Of a stretch of DNA of 64,000 bases, positions 52,461 to 62,439 are shown piece by piece. A program made the translations under genes and the position numbers. Positions within the stretch are counted from its first letter, which is position 1. Each line of letters starts with the position of its first letter. The stretch is from an uncultured Acidimicrobiales bacterium (GTDB lineage: Bacteria; Actinomycetota; Acidimicrobiia; Acidimicrobiales; CATQHL01): the NCBI GenBank assembly GCA_958295925.1, contig OY282384.1:561572-625571 (forward strand), given 5' to 3'. The notes below the pieces were generated by a model. The model was not told the DNA's origin. It saw only the letters and a list, made by a program, of their open reading frames with translations, and made no database searches.

Positions 52461-53531
52461 GTGTCCAGCGAATGGAACAGCAGGCAACGAGATACCGACT
52501 ACGGAGAGGAACCGGAAGCTGAGATAATAACCGACGGCAACAGCGACCATAACACAGCCGGCGCCGGCGAAAGCGACACCCCAGCCGTCGGAGACAGCCG
52601 CCAGGCCTCGGCCAACCTGAAAGGAAACTTGGACCACGACACCGAGGCCCGGGACGAGGGAACCAAAGAACGCACCGTCGAGAAGCTCAAAAAACTATTC
52701 GCCGAATATGAGAACAACTCCTACCACGACCGAGAATACGACAAGTACGGCAGGCAACTCCCCCACGAGACCAGGGTCTATGAAACAATCCCCAGACCGG
52801 AATACGCCAGCATAAGCATAATGAGCAAGTACGGAGGAATAACGCTGGAAATATCCCGCGCCCTGCGGGACGACGTCGAGGCTAAAAGAAACCAGCTCAC
52901 CGGAGACGACTACGCCAAAGATTGCGGCCAAGCCACCGAGCTGATGGAGCGACTAACGCACCCCAACAACGGGAAAAACGTCTTCCACGACGAGAACAAC
53001 AACAGCATCTTGGAGAACTCGGAGGCCGGCCAAAAGATTCTGGCCATCACCGCCGGCCTGGGCTACCCCCAGGACCGGACCTCCGAGCACGGATTCGAAA
53101 TACTGGCGCAAGAAGCCATCTTCCAATGGGAGCACGGGACCGAAGGCAGCTGCAGCAGCCCCCAGCTGGAGCACCGGAAGCAGCTAGCACTGGACCTGAT
53201 CGAAGGAATCCAGAACGTAGCGGAACTCAACGAACAACAGCAGTTCACCATGATCCACATGGCACAGGAAGTAGTCGACACCATCGACAGATTACAGGAA
53301 GTCCTGGAACACGGCGAACGCGTCGAGGACAACGAAGACGAAGAAACAGCGTACTACCTGTTGTCTGAACTACGAGCAAACGACCCACGACCACACTATC
53401 TCCAATCAGTAGTAGGAGCCCAGCAATTCCTGGTCAATACCGTCCACGGAACGCCAAACTACCACGTGAGCCCAGCCAACGCGGAATTCAAAAGGAAACA
53501 GGACGCAGAACGGAGAGCGTGGGACGATTAA
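52461..53531 (+). CDS. Helical acidic protein, four-copy family, member 4
   Basis: 356 residues, GTG start with SD GTAAGGAG. A small palindrome (CTCACC-A-GGTGAG, 52434-52446) lies directly upstream. GLGYPQDRTSEHGFEILAQE, GSCSSPQLEHRKQLALDLIE, LNEQQQFTMIHMAQEVVDT and QFLVNTVHGTPNYHVS align with member 3. Acidic N-terminus and an EDNEDEE linker near the end. Confidence 0.72.
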   Translation: MSSEWNSRQRDTDYGEEPEAEIITDGNSDHNTAGAGESDTPAVGDSRQASANLKGNLDHDTEARDEGTKERTVEKLKKLFAEYENNSYHDREYDKYGRQLPHETRVYETIPRPEYASISIMSKYGGITLEISRALRDDVEAKRNQLTGDDYAKDCGQATELMERLTHPNNGKNVFHDENNNSILENSEAGQKILAITAGLGYPQDRTSEHGFEILAQEAIFQWEHGTEGSCSSPQLEHRKQLALDLIEGIQNVAELNEQQQFTMIHMAQEVVDTIDRLQEVLEHGERVEDNEDEETAYYLLSELRANDPRPHYLQSVVGAQQFLVNTVHGTPNYHVSPANAEFKRKQDAERRAWDD

Positions 53532-53900
53532 ATCTGCACACAGCAGAGCAATAACCAACACCCACCCTGGAGCGGAGGCCAACCCCCTACATGCCCGGCC
53601 GAAACACCACTGCCCCAGCCTGCTTATAGAACTGCTTAGAGCAGCCCCAGCATAACGGGGGACAGGACCAGAAACCCAGCCACCTGGCCGACCGGCAACT
53701 GATGAAGCTGGTCTGCCGCAGTTAACCACAACCCACCGGGGCGCCCAAAGCGAACAGAAAACAACCCGCAACCCGGCTAGAGGCAAGCAGCATAGCCCCC
53801 AGCTAGCAGCCGCCCAACATCGCCTCCGAGCAACACCGACCGGACAGTTTCAATAGAGTAGGAAGCTACAAGGCCTCTACCACACAAGAGGAGGAACACG
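53532..53900. other. Intergenic stretch, two weak hairpins
   Basis: No gene. CTGCT-TAG-AGCAG occurs near 53630. CCTCT/AGAGG at 53874-53891, with loop ACCACACA, covers part of the SD (AGAGGAGG) of the next gene and could hide it. Otherwise nothing seen. Confidence 0.45.
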
Positions 53901-55343
53901 ATGAGAGACGAATGGAGAGAGCGGCACGAAGAGCTCGAAGCCGGAGACTACGGCGACAACAATGGCGACGACAATGGCGACAACAATGAAACAACCAACG
54001 ACCCGGCCAACGACCCGGCCGATGGCGCAGCCGCAACCGGCGCCGCCATGGACACCTACAACGGCCCGGTAGGAGACGACTGGGAGGACGACAACCAGGT
54101 CGAAGTCGTAGTCGACAAAGCCGAGCTCGGCTTCGCCAGAATGATGAATGCATTGGAAAGCTTCCATCAGCAGGACAACGACCCGATGAGCGATTACCGG
54201 CAGGACATCGCCCACTCCACCCACGTCCTGACCGAGACGCTGGAACATACCGCCGACTGGCACGCCCGCCGCCGCGAAGAAGCGGAATACGCCGAAACCC
54301 TCAACAGCGTCACCGACTCGGCAGTGAGAGAAATCCTCCAAGTCGCACTGGACAACCGGCAGCAAGCCGCCGCCGAGCGGCACGAAGCCGTCGCCGAAAA
54401 GGAAGGCACCATGCCCGCGGAATCCTACAACCGGCTGGCCTTCCAGACAATCCACATCACGGAGGCATTACAGGGAAACGCCGATCTCCCATCCGGCGAC
54501 GCCAGCATCGTCAGCTTCGGACGAGGACTGAACAGCCACACCAGCTACCTCCAGGCCGTCAAGGAACTCCAGGAGCTCGTAGCCCCGGAACGCAGCGACC
54601 CCCAGGTCCAGGAAAGCCACCCCGACTGGGGAATGATCGACTTAATGGAAGCCGCCGAGGCCGCAGAGGGGAAACCCAGCACCCTGATGGGTCTATTGGA
54701 AAAAGTTACCGGGACCGAGGAAGGACCCAGCCTCACCGACGAACAAAAGGAGAAAGTAGCCGAGCTACTCGCCTACCTGAACGACAACTTCAACGTCTAC
54801 GACGAAGCCAACCGACTAGGCAACCAAGCCTGGAAGCATCTGATCCCCAGAGCGGAGTTCCGCAACTCTACGACACTGGACTACAACCCGGACCAAGACC
54901 CGGAGCAAGCAGCCTACCCCTTCAGCCTCCAGGCCTTGGAATACCAGAAGCAGATGGCCCTGCCCGAGTTCCGCGACGAGGTGGCCCTAGCCCACCACCG
55001 AGGCAGGCTCACCGACGCCGAATTCCAAGTCATGGAACAGACCTGCCGGGTGCTGGAAAACGTGACGGATAACTTAATCGACCACCTGGAGGGCGTGGCC
55101 ACCGGCAATGAACCCGACCCGGAGCACGGAGCAGAATTGGTAGCCGGCTACCTGGCCGTCATCAAGAACCTGGAAATGCTGGTCCAGGGCCGGAGCGACT
55201 GCGACCTGCAGGCCGGCGGCACCGACGTGCTGCAGTGGATCGCCGACCAGGCCGACAAAGAGGACGACGCCGTCTACGGCAAGCAAGGCGCCCAATACCG
55301 CCGAGAAATGCAGGAACGAGTGCTGCGGGCATTGGCAGTCTAG
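53901..55343 (+). CDS. Helical acidic protein, five-copy family, member 1
   Basis: 480 residues. The N-terminus carries NGDD and NDPA repeats from 12-nt DNA repeats (53952-54021). Family core: AERHEAVAEKEGTMPAESYN, SIVSFGRGLNSHTSYLQAVK, YPFSLQALEYQKQMALPEFR, EQTCRVLENVTDNLIDHLE and LVAGYLAVIKNLEMLVQG, followed by CDLQAGGTDV. The last blocks are shared with the genes at 57020, 58518, 60002 and 61174. Soluble and helical; function unknown. Confidence 0.75.
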   Translation: MRDEWRERHEELEAGDYGDNNGDDNGDNNETTNDPANDPADGAAATGAAMDTYNGPVGDDWEDDNQVEVVVDKAELGFARMMNALESFHQQDNDPMSDYRQDIAHSTHVLTETLEHTADWHARRREEAEYAETLNSVTDSAVREILQVALDNRQQAAAERHEAVAEKEGTMPAESYNRLAFQTIHITEALQGNADLPSGDASIVSFGRGLNSHTSYLQAVKELQELVAPERSDPQVQESHPDWGMIDLMEAAEAAEGKPSTLMGLLEKVTGTEEGPSLTDEQKEKVAELLAYLNDNFNVYDEANRLGNQAWKHLIPRAEFRNSTTLDYNPDQDPEQAAYPFSLQALEYQKQMALPEFRDEVALAHHRGRLTDAEFQVMEQTCRVLENVTDNLIDHLEGVATGNEPDPEHGAELVAGYLAVIKNLEMLVQGRSDCDLQAGGTDVLQWIADQADKEDDAVYGKQGAQYRREMQERVLRALAV

Positions 55344-55393
55344 CCGGACAGCGCCAGCAGCCGGCCACTTATCCAAGAGGGAGGAGGCCCAAC

Positions 55394-56971
55394 ATGAGCA
55401 CAGAACGGCAACGAGCAGAGAGCGCCGGCGCCTACCAGGCCGCTGAGGTCGAAAAGGCCGAAGCAGACGTGGAAGGGAACGCCGACCACGACGCCGACCA
55501 CGACGCCGACCACGACGCCGTGGCCGAGAAACCGGACCTGGCCGCCCTCTTCGAAATGGGCGGCAGCCCGGAGCACGTCCAGGAAGTCTGCAAGTCCCGG
55601 GAATCCTACAGCCGCCTCAACAACGACGACGTCAAGTGGAAGATGGTCATCGAACTCAGCTACCTGGCCGACCAGCTGCAAGAGGACTTCGACAACGGCC
55701 CCCAAACCCCGGAGCGCACCGCCCAATTCACCGAATTCATGGAGCGCATGTTCAACCCGGACAACCCGGACCGCCAACCCATCCGCGGCCTCCGCCAGTT
55801 CCAAATCAGCACCCACGACGGCTTCCGCAGCCATACCTTCTACGGCGCCGACCTGGACCCCTACGAAGCAGCGGCCAGAGAGAACGTCATCGGCGACGCC
55901 GCACGGCGCAACGACCCCAAGCTGGGGTACGACCATCCCTATTCCAGCAAAGGCCTGAACGCCGACCTGGAACGCATCATCGCCCTCGACCATGAGATGA
56001 GAGACCCGGAACGGGGGATCACCGAACCGGAACGCCGCTTCCTGAGCCACGCCATCGAGGACGCCATGCAGGCCCGCACCGACCTGGTCCACGCCGGCAA
56101 AGACCGCGCCGCCATCCACGCCGTCCGCGTCACCGTCCAGCTGGAAGTCATCAACTACGCCCTGGAGGGCCGCCCCGAAGGCAACGTCGACGCCCAGGAA
56201 CTGGCCGACGAACTCCTGGAGGGCCTGCGGGACACCCCGCAATTGACCGAAAGAATCAACGAACTCCTGGCCGAACCCCGCCCCAACGGCGAGGGCCACT
56301 ACCCCACCGACGAAAGAGTCACCGAAAGAATAGTCCAATACCTGCAAAGCCACACCGTCGGCACCATCGACGGCTACCTGGGCCACTGCGCCGGCATGGA
56401 CCGGGACTACGGCGCCGAAAAGGACGCCGCCCAAGTCCTGAACGAGGTCAACCACATGCTGGAGACCCTGCTCGCCCCCACCGAATTCCAGAAGGAAGCC
56501 CCGGTCATCGACCCAATCTGGCACTGCCACGACAGAGCCACCTTCACCGAAAGCGGCGACATGGTCCGAGAATTGCAACGGATGAACGGGGTCGTCGACG
56601 TCCAGCATTGGAACTCGGAGTTCACCGAGGCCAGCATCGGCCTCTACCAGCAGGACTTCCCCAACCTCTCCGAGGAGCACATGTTCCACCCGAGGCAAAT
56701 CGAAGCCCAGCTGCAGGCCGTGGAAGAGTTCCGGCAGGGTTACCAGAGCCTGCACCACGCCCTGGACCACACCGTAGGAGGAATCATCCTGGGCCGAGCC
56801 CTGGCCGAAATGGAACTCTCCTACCGGAAGGTGAGCGAACACCAGACCGAGCACCCGACGGAGCCCGTGCCCGAAGAGCTGCTCATCGACAACATCGCCG
56901 TGCGGGAGAGATTCCGCCTGCTGACCCAGAATCGTCGCCTGGCCAACGTACCCGCCGAAGCAACGGTATAG
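55394..56971 (+). CDS. Helical acidic protein with DADH repeat, 525 aa
   Basis: Start ATG 55394 with SD GAGGGAGGAGG. The N-terminus contains a DADH repeat from a 12-nt DNA repeat at 55481-55516. KMVIELSYLADQLQEDFDNG, IEDAMQARTDLVHAGKDRAA and YQSLHHALDHTVGGIILGRA are helical. It lies between members of the five-copy family and has similar acidic helical character, but I find no convincing block alignment, so it is at most a distant relative. Confidence 0.7.
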   Translation: MSTERQRAESAGAYQAAEVEKAEADVEGNADHDADHDADHDAVAEKPDLAALFEMGGSPEHVQEVCKSRESYSRLNNDDVKWKMVIELSYLADQLQEDFDNGPQTPERTAQFTEFMERMFNPDNPDRQPIRGLRQFQISTHDGFRSHTFYGADLDPYEAAARENVIGDAARRNDPKLGYDHPYSSKGLNADLERIIALDHEMRDPERGITEPERRFLSHAIEDAMQARTDLVHAGKDRAAIHAVRVTVQLEVINYALEGRPEGNVDAQELADELLEGLRDTPQLTERINELLAEPRPNGEGHYPTDERVTERIVQYLQSHTVGTIDGYLGHCAGMDRDYGAEKDAAQVLNEVNHMLETLLAPTEFQKEAPVIDPIWHCHDRATFTESGDMVRELQRMNGVVDVQHWNSEFTEASIGLYQQDFPNLSEEHMFHPRQIEAQLQAVEEFRQGYQSLHHALDHTVGGIILGRALAEMELSYRKVSEHQTEHPTEPVPEELLIDNIAVRERFRLLTQNRRLANVPAEATV

Positions 56972-57019
56972 AACGAAACAAAACCGAGGAGCGAAGAAAC
57001 CCTCAAGGAGTGAAGCCAG

Positions 57020-58282
57020 ATGAGCGAAGGCACCGAACACCGGGAACGGGAGCTCAGCGACTTCTACGCCGTAGTCGATGAAGTCGCCGAGGCCCAGGCG
57101 GACAACGCCCTGGAAGGGACGAATGAAAACGCTGACGAAGACCTGAACGAGAACGACCAGGACAAAGTCCTGGACCAGGCCGCCGTCGACCCCAAATCAC
57201 CCGCCGGCGCACCCCGATCCAGGGAAGAAGCGCTGATGCGATATTTCCTGCAACACGGCGGCCCGGCAGAACGGGCCGCCAACAACCTGGAGTTCGAACT
57301 GCAACAAGCCCTCAACGGCGGAGCGAGAGCCAGCTGGGAAGGCCGATTCAACCGCGAGCTGGAAGGCGTCACCGACCCCGAGACAAGAGAGGTGCTGCAA
57401 GCAGCCTACGACCACCGGGAACACGCCACCGCAGAACGCCACCAGGAGATACTCAACCTCCGGGAAACCATGCCCACCGCGGACTGGAACCGACGCGCCT
57501 GGGAGGCAGAACAGCTGGCCCGCCACTTCGGCCTGACCGGCAACCACGCCGGCGACAAGAGCATCATCGCCCTGGGAAGATTCACCCCCGAATACATGGG
57601 CTACCTGGACACGGTCCACGACCTGCAACAGCTGTTCAACGCCGGCCGAGACGACCCCGCCGCTCAAACCGGGAACACAGGCTTCAACCTCCAAAACCTG
57701 GTCGAGCACGTCGAAGCAGAACTCCGCAGCGAAGAATCCCAGCTCACGCCAGAAAAGAAAGAGAAAGCCGCCGCCCTCCTGGGCTACCTCCACGACAATT
57801 CCCACGTCTACGAAGACTCCAAAGCCCTGGCAGGAACGGAGTACCAAGCACTAATTCCCACGGAACAATACCGCGTCGTCGCGCCGATAGACCTGGACAA
57901 CCAGGACGAAGACTACCCCTTCACCCACGCCAACCTGGACCACCACTTGAACACGGCCCTACCCGAGTTTCGCGCGCTGGTCGAAGCAGCCGTAGCCGAC
58001 GGGAAACTCAACCCCGTCGAGGGCACAGCCCTGGAACAGAATTGCCGAGTACTGGAGAACATACTCCAAGAGATCAAATACCTGGTCCAAGGAGAGGTCA
58101 CCCTCGAGGAGGACGAAGACAGCAGCGACCTGGTAGGCGAGTACCTGGCCGTGATCCACAACCTGGAGACCTACGTCAGCGGACAGAGCGACTTCGACCT
58201 GGAAGCCAACGGTGAGAACGTCCACTTCCAAAGAAACTACCAAGTAGAGAACAAGAAGGAACTGGTCACCGGAGATAGATAA
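57020..58282 (+). CDS. Helical acidic protein, five-copy family, member 2
   Basis: 420 residues. AERHQEILNLRETMPTADWN, KSIIALGRFTPEYMGYLDTV, LIPTEQYRVVAPIDLDNQDE, YPFTHANLDHHLNTALPEFR, EQNCRVLENILQEIKYLVQG and LVGEYLAVIHNLETYVSGQS, then DFDLEANGENVHFQRN. It links member 1 (YPFxxxxL..., EQxCRVLEN) to members 3-5 (IDxxxxDEDYPFT). Acidic N-terminus of about 50 residues. Confidence 0.75.
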   Translation: MSEGTEHRERELSDFYAVVDEVAEAQADNALEGTNENADEDLNENDQDKVLDQAAVDPKSPAGAPRSREEALMRYFLQHGGPAERAANNLEFELQQALNGGARASWEGRFNRELEGVTDPETREVLQAAYDHREHATAERHQEILNLRETMPTADWNRRAWEAEQLARHFGLTGNHAGDKSIIALGRFTPEYMGYLDTVHDLQQLFNAGRDDPAAQTGNTGFNLQNLVEHVEAELRSEESQLTPEKKEKAAALLGYLHDNSHVYEDSKALAGTEYQALIPTEQYRVVAPIDLDNQDEDYPFTHANLDHHLNTALPEFRALVEAAVADGKLNPVEGTALEQNCRVLENILQEIKYLVQGEVTLEEDEDSSDLVGEYLAVIHNLETYVSGQSDFDLEANGENVHFQRNYQVENKKELVTGDR

Positions 58283-58517
58283 ACCGCCCAGGCCGGCCAC
58301 TTCAATAGTTGACACCAGAATTGATAGCAGGAGCTACTCCACGAACGAAGCCGAGCCGGCGCCAGACACAGCAGCGGGAAGCAGCCTAGCCTGAAGTATC
58401 CCAAAGATTACCCCAAAGACCGACCGAGGAACCAACTAAGGAACCAACCCAAAGCCAAAACAACAAGGCCAAAACAAAAAGAACGCCGGGACCAGCCCGG
58501 CAATAGGAGACAATACC

Positions 58518-59798
58518 ATGACCATGGAAGGAAGAACCGGCTACGGAGCAACCGAGCAACCCGAGGACCAGGAAGAGGCCAAAACCAGCGAAGGCAACAG
58601 CGAAGGCGACAGCGCCAAAGGAGAATGGGAGGAACTTCTGGACCACCTGGACGAGGAGGACAACAAAGACCCCGTCGCCACGGCCACCGAATCCTACAGC
58701 CACATGCTGCAGCTACACGAGAAAGGCGCCTACGCCCGCACCGACGCCGACCGGCTATGGTACCGAGGCCTAGATAACGAGGAAAACACCGAGTGGACCG
58801 TCGGCGAACGCATCCTGGAGCTCAAGCTCTTCGAGCTGCGGAACGAACTCACCGCGGAACGCCACGCCGCCGTCATGCAGCTCCAAGGCGCCGTTCCCAT
58901 CGAACAATGGAACGGGCTGGCCCACGACATGCTCAACCTGGAGCAACACGAACGCCAAAGCTACGGCACCGAGCCCCAGGAAGAAAAAGCCATCGAATGG
59001 GGCCGGCACCAGCCGGGACACCAGGAATGCCTCGCCGCCCTGCACAGCCTCCAGTCCATCATCGACCCGGACCTCCTGGACAACCACGCCTTCAAACGGA
59101 CCGGACTGAACTATACCCAAACCAAAGAGGAAGCCCTGCACTCCAGCGAGGAAGTGGAGGCCCGCCTCAACGGACACCTCCTGGTGAAAATCGGCGAGCT
59201 CGTCGACTTCCTGGACGCGAACGCCTCCAACGACGCCGCCCAGACCCTCTCCACCGCCATGGAGAAACTAATCCCCGACGCCGCCTATCGCAGCATCGAA
59301 GCCATCGACTACAACTCAAGTGACGAAAACTACCCCTTCACCATGGACAACCTGGTCGACCAGCTGGAGAAAATCCAAGAATTCAAGAACCTGATCGCCG
59401 AGGGGCTGGCCGACGGCAACCTCAACCTAGCCGAGTTCCGGATCCTGGACCAGGGAGCCGACCACCTGGCCGAATGCGTCGACGACCTGATCCAACGCCA
59501 CGAGGACTTCCAGGAGAACCCGGAGCTGGCACACCAGGACGACGTCGAAGGCGAGCGGCGCCTAGTCAACTACCTGGCCGCCGTGATACACCTGGAAGGG
59601 CTCACCACCGGCCAGACCGACCTGGACCTGCAAGCCGACGGGAAAGCCGTCCACATGACCAACAGCAGGGCCGTCCAACGGCGTGAGGAGGCCATCACCG
59701 GCAGAGCAATAGCCGACGACCAAAGAAGGCGCACCGCCATAACGAGAGAATGGATCGCCAGCCGGGGCGGGCCGGACACCAGACAAGCCGCCGGCTGA
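58518..59798 (+). CDS. Helical acidic protein, five-copy family, member 3
   Basis: 426 residues, SD ATAGGAGA. AERHAAVMQLQGAVPIEQWN, AIEWGRHQPGHQECLAALHS, LIPDAAYRSIEAIDYNSSDE, YPFTMDNLVDQLEKIQEFKN, HLAECVDDLIQRHEDFQENP, DDVEGERRLVNYLAAVIHLE and LTTGQTDLDLQADGKAVHMT. Ends with an Arg-rich helix and a GGPDTRQAA tail, which the next gene repeats. Function unknown. Confidence 0.75.
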   Translation: MTMEGRTGYGATEQPEDQEEAKTSEGNSEGDSAKGEWEELLDHLDEEDNKDPVATATESYSHMLQLHEKGAYARTDADRLWYRGLDNEENTEWTVGERILELKLFELRNELTAERHAAVMQLQGAVPIEQWNGLAHDMLNLEQHERQSYGTEPQEEKAIEWGRHQPGHQECLAALHSLQSIIDPDLLDNHAFKRTGLNYTQTKEEALHSSEEVEARLNGHLLVKIGELVDFLDANASNDAAQTLSTAMEKLIPDAAYRSIEAIDYNSSDENYPFTMDNLVDQLEKIQEFKNLIAEGLADGNLNLAEFRILDQGADHLAECVDDLIQRHEDFQENPELAHQDDVEGERRLVNYLAAVIHLEGLTTGQTDLDLQADGKAVHMTNSRAVQRREEAITGRAIADDQRRRTAITREWIASRGGPDTRQAAG

Positions 59799-60001
59799 GG
59801 ACCGCCGCGACCCACCCGAAGAGCCACCGAGCGACCCGGCGCTCCGGCCCCAACAGCAACAAGCTAGGAAAAAGCCGGACAGCTGAACCACGACCTTCAG
59901 CACCACCTTCAGCACGACCCCCTGGGCGGGAGCGCAGGACCCCGACCCGAGCGAGAACCCGGAAGCCAACCAAGGCCGAGAGAAGGAGATAGGAAAACAC
60001 C

Positions 60002-61012
60002 ATGAGCATGAAGGAACGAACCGGATACGGACCGACAGAAGAGCCAGAAGCAAGAGACCAGGAAGCGGACAACGCCAAAGAGCGCAACGAAGCGTACCAG
60101 AGGATACTCGAGCGCCACGACGCCAGAGAAAGAGAAGACCCCGTCGCCCACGCCAACGAATACTTCAGAGAGGCCATCCAAGCCCGAGCCACCGGCGACT
60201 CCGAACGCAGCGACGAACGACGATTGCAACGCCTCCTCCGGTTCGGAAACAAGAGCGCCGAAGATGACGGGACGGATTGGACCAGCAGCGACCGAACCGT
60301 GGCATTGAAGCTCTTCGAGGTGCGGAACGAACTCACCACGGAACGCCACGCGGCAGTAATGCAACTGGAAGACACCATGTCCCCATTGGACTGGAACGGC
60401 CTAGCCTACGACATGCTGACGCTGGAGAACCACGAACCAATCGACTTCCTCAAAGAAGGCGCCTCCAGCGATACGGCCCAGGCCCTATCCGCCGCCGTCG
60501 AAAAGTTGATCCCCGCCGCGGAACACCGCACCATCGGCCCCATCAACTACAACTCCAAGGATGAGGACTACCCACTCACCATGGACAACCTGATCGACCA
60601 ACTCGGCCACCTCGAAGACTTCAAGAGGGTGATCACCGAAGGGCTGGAGAACGGCAACCTCAGCCAAGCCGAATTGATGATGCTCGACCAAGCCAGCGAC
60701 CACCTGGCCGAATGCGTGAACGACCTGATCCGGCGACTGGAGGAATACCAGGTAGACGAGGAGATGTTCAACCGAGACGACGTAGAGGGCGAACAACGCC
60801 TGACCAACTACCTGGCGGCAGTGACGCACCTGGAAGGGCTAACCACGGGACAAGCAGAGTACGACCCAGCGGCCCAAGCAGGGGCTAAGATGAGCCGAGA
60901 CGAGACGATAAACGGACGAGGCATGGCCGCCAGCAATCAGCGGTACAGCCAACTGACCAGAGAGTTCATCGCCCAACGAGGCAGACCCGATACCACCCAG
61001 GCAGCCAGCTGA
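60002..61012 (+). CDS. Helical acidic protein, five-copy family, member 4 with internal deletion
   Basis: 336 residues, closest to member 3 in start (MSMKERTGYGPTEEPE), core (ERHAAVMQLEDTMSPLDWNG) and end (GRPDTTQAA). After MLTLENHEPI it jumps directly to SSDTAQALSAAVEKLIPAAE, so about 85-90 residues containing the GRHxPGHxE and first helical block are missing. The frame is kept, so it is an in-frame deletion, not decay. SD GAAGGAGA before the ATG. Confidence 0.75.
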   Translation: MSMKERTGYGPTEEPEARDQEADNAKERNEAYQRILERHDAREREDPVAHANEYFREAIQARATGDSERSDERRLQRLLRFGNKSAEDDGTDWTSSDRTVALKLFEVRNELTTERHAAVMQLEDTMSPLDWNGLAYDMLTLENHEPIDFLKEGASSDTAQALSAAVEKLIPAAEHRTIGPINYNSKDEDYPLTMDNLIDQLGHLEDFKRVITEGLENGNLSQAELMMLDQASDHLAECVNDLIRRLEEYQVDEEMFNRDDVEGEQRLTNYLAAVTHLEGLTTGQAEYDPAAQAGAKMSRDETINGRGMAASNQRYSQLTREFIAQRGRPDTTQAAS

Positions 61013-61095
61013 AGACCGACGCGAACCAACGACCCCACGCTCCTTCCCAAAATCAGCAAGGAACGAAGCCCGAGACCAAATCAGGACACCCGGCA

Positions 61096-61126
61096 CCACG
61101 CGACACCACGCGGAACCACGCGGAAC
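61096..61126 (+). repeat. 10-nt tandem repeat, about three copies
   Basis: ccacgcgaca, ccacgcggaa and ccacgcggaa follow one another in the gap before the next gene. Not coding in position. Confidence 0.6.
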
Positions 61127-61173
61127 ATTAGGCCAAACCCGAAGACACCCTGCCACCAGGAGGCCACAACGGC

Positions 61174-62427
61174 ATGAGTACGGATTACGGGAGGAGCTAC
61201 ACAGTAGTCGAAGACCCGACCCTGGACAAGGAAACTGAGGCCCAAGGCACCAAAGAGAACAACGAAAACGTCAGCGATGGAGTGGACGACCGAGCCAACG
61301 AGGACAACAACGACAACGCCAGCGGCCTCAGCGCCGCCGACCCATATTCCCCAGCCGCCATGCCGAGAACCTTCGAGGAGGCCAGAGCCCGCTATGACGC
61401 GCAACAGGAAAACCCCAAGTGGCAGGAACCAGCCGAAGCCACCGCCGCATCCAACGAATTCTACCTGCAGCTGAGCGTCAACGGCCACTGGGACCGACGA
61501 GACAAAGAAGACGAAAGGCTGGGCTACAGCCGCTTCACCCCGGAAGACGGCCCCATCGAGCCAACCCTCTTCGAACTACGCAAGGAGCTGACCGCGGAAC
61601 TCCACAAGAACATCCTGGAACTCCGCAGCACCATGTCCACCGAGGACTGGAACCGCCTGGCCAACGACGCCGAGGAACTGGCAAGCTACCAACGGCAAGA
61701 CTCCAACCCGGAGACCAAGTGGATCGAGTGGGGGCGACACACCAGCGAACACCGAGAGGGGCTGGAGGCAATCTACGAATTACAGTGCGTGCTGGAACCC
61801 TGGCGGAAAAACATCGACCACCAGGACCCCACCACCCGACGCGACCTGAACGCATGGCTCGCCCAAGCAGAACTCAACGACAAGCAGCCGGAACAACTGG
61901 AACAATTAACCGACCTCATCAACGAGAGGACCGGCGACCCCGCCGCAAGAGCATTCAACGAAGCCATAGAACGGCTGATCCCCAGCGACGAACACCGCAC
62001 GCTGGGGCCAATCGACTACAACTCAAAAGATGAAGGCTACGCCTTCACCCTGGACAACCTGGCCAGCCAGCTGGACCACGTCGAAACCTTCAAGAACATA
62101 ATCGCCTACGGCCTGGAAAGGGGAACCCTCACCCACGCCGACTACCTGATACTAGACCAGGCCGGCAGCCACCTGGAGGAATGCATCGAGGACCTGATGC
62201 TCCGGATCGAAGACCACCACGAAAACGAAGAGCTGGCCGACCAGGACGACGTGGAAGGCGAAAGGCGACTTACCAACTATCTAGTCGCCATAACCCACCT
62301 GGAAAGACTGACCACCGGGACCAGCGACTTCGAAAGACAAGCAGACCGCTCCCAGTTCTGCGATGCCTTCAAGACATTCGAGGAAGCAAGAGAGAAAGCC
62401 GTCACCGGCCGAGAGAACGACGACTAG
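61174..62427 (+). CDS. Helical acidic protein, five-copy family, member 5
   Basis: 417 residues, SD CAGGAGG. AELHKNILELRSTMSTEDWN, IEWGRHTSEHREGLEAIYEL, LIPSDEHRTLGPIDYNSKDE, YAFTLDNLASQLDHVETFKN, HLEECIEDLMLRIEDHHENE, DDVEGERRLTNYLVAITHLE and LTTGTSDFERQADRSQF. It retains the block deleted in member 4. A 14-nt duplication (62412-62439) spans its stop codon, so the original C-terminus was duplicated along with TAG. Confidence 0.75.
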   Translation: MSTDYGRSYTVVEDPTLDKETEAQGTKENNENVSDGVDDRANEDNNDNASGLSAADPYSPAAMPRTFEEARARYDAQQENPKWQEPAEATAASNEFYLQLSVNGHWDRRDKEDERLGYSRFTPEDGPIEPTLFELRKELTAELHKNILELRSTMSTEDWNRLANDAEELASYQRQDSNPETKWIEWGRHTSEHREGLEAIYELQCVLEPWRKNIDHQDPTTRRDLNAWLAQAELNDKQPEQLEQLTDLINERTGDPAARAFNEAIERLIPSDEHRTLGPIDYNSKDEGYAFTLDNLASQLDHVETFKNIIAYGLERGTLTHADYLILDQAGSHLEECIEDLMLRIEDHHENEELADQDDVEGERRLTNYLVAITHLERLTTGTSDFERQADRSQFCDAFKTFEEAREKAVTGRENDD

Positions 62428-62439
62428 AGAACGACGACT
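62412..62439 (+). repeat. 14-nt tandem duplication across a stop codon
   Basis: agagaacgacgact occurs twice in a row; the TAG stop at 62425-62427 falls at the junction of the copies. The period is not a multiple of three. Confidence 0.8.

Noticed and set aside
58309..58314. TTGACA as a -35 box before the gene at 58518
   Set aside because: No acceptable -10 hexamer lies 16-18 nt downstream, and the start codon is about 200 nt away.
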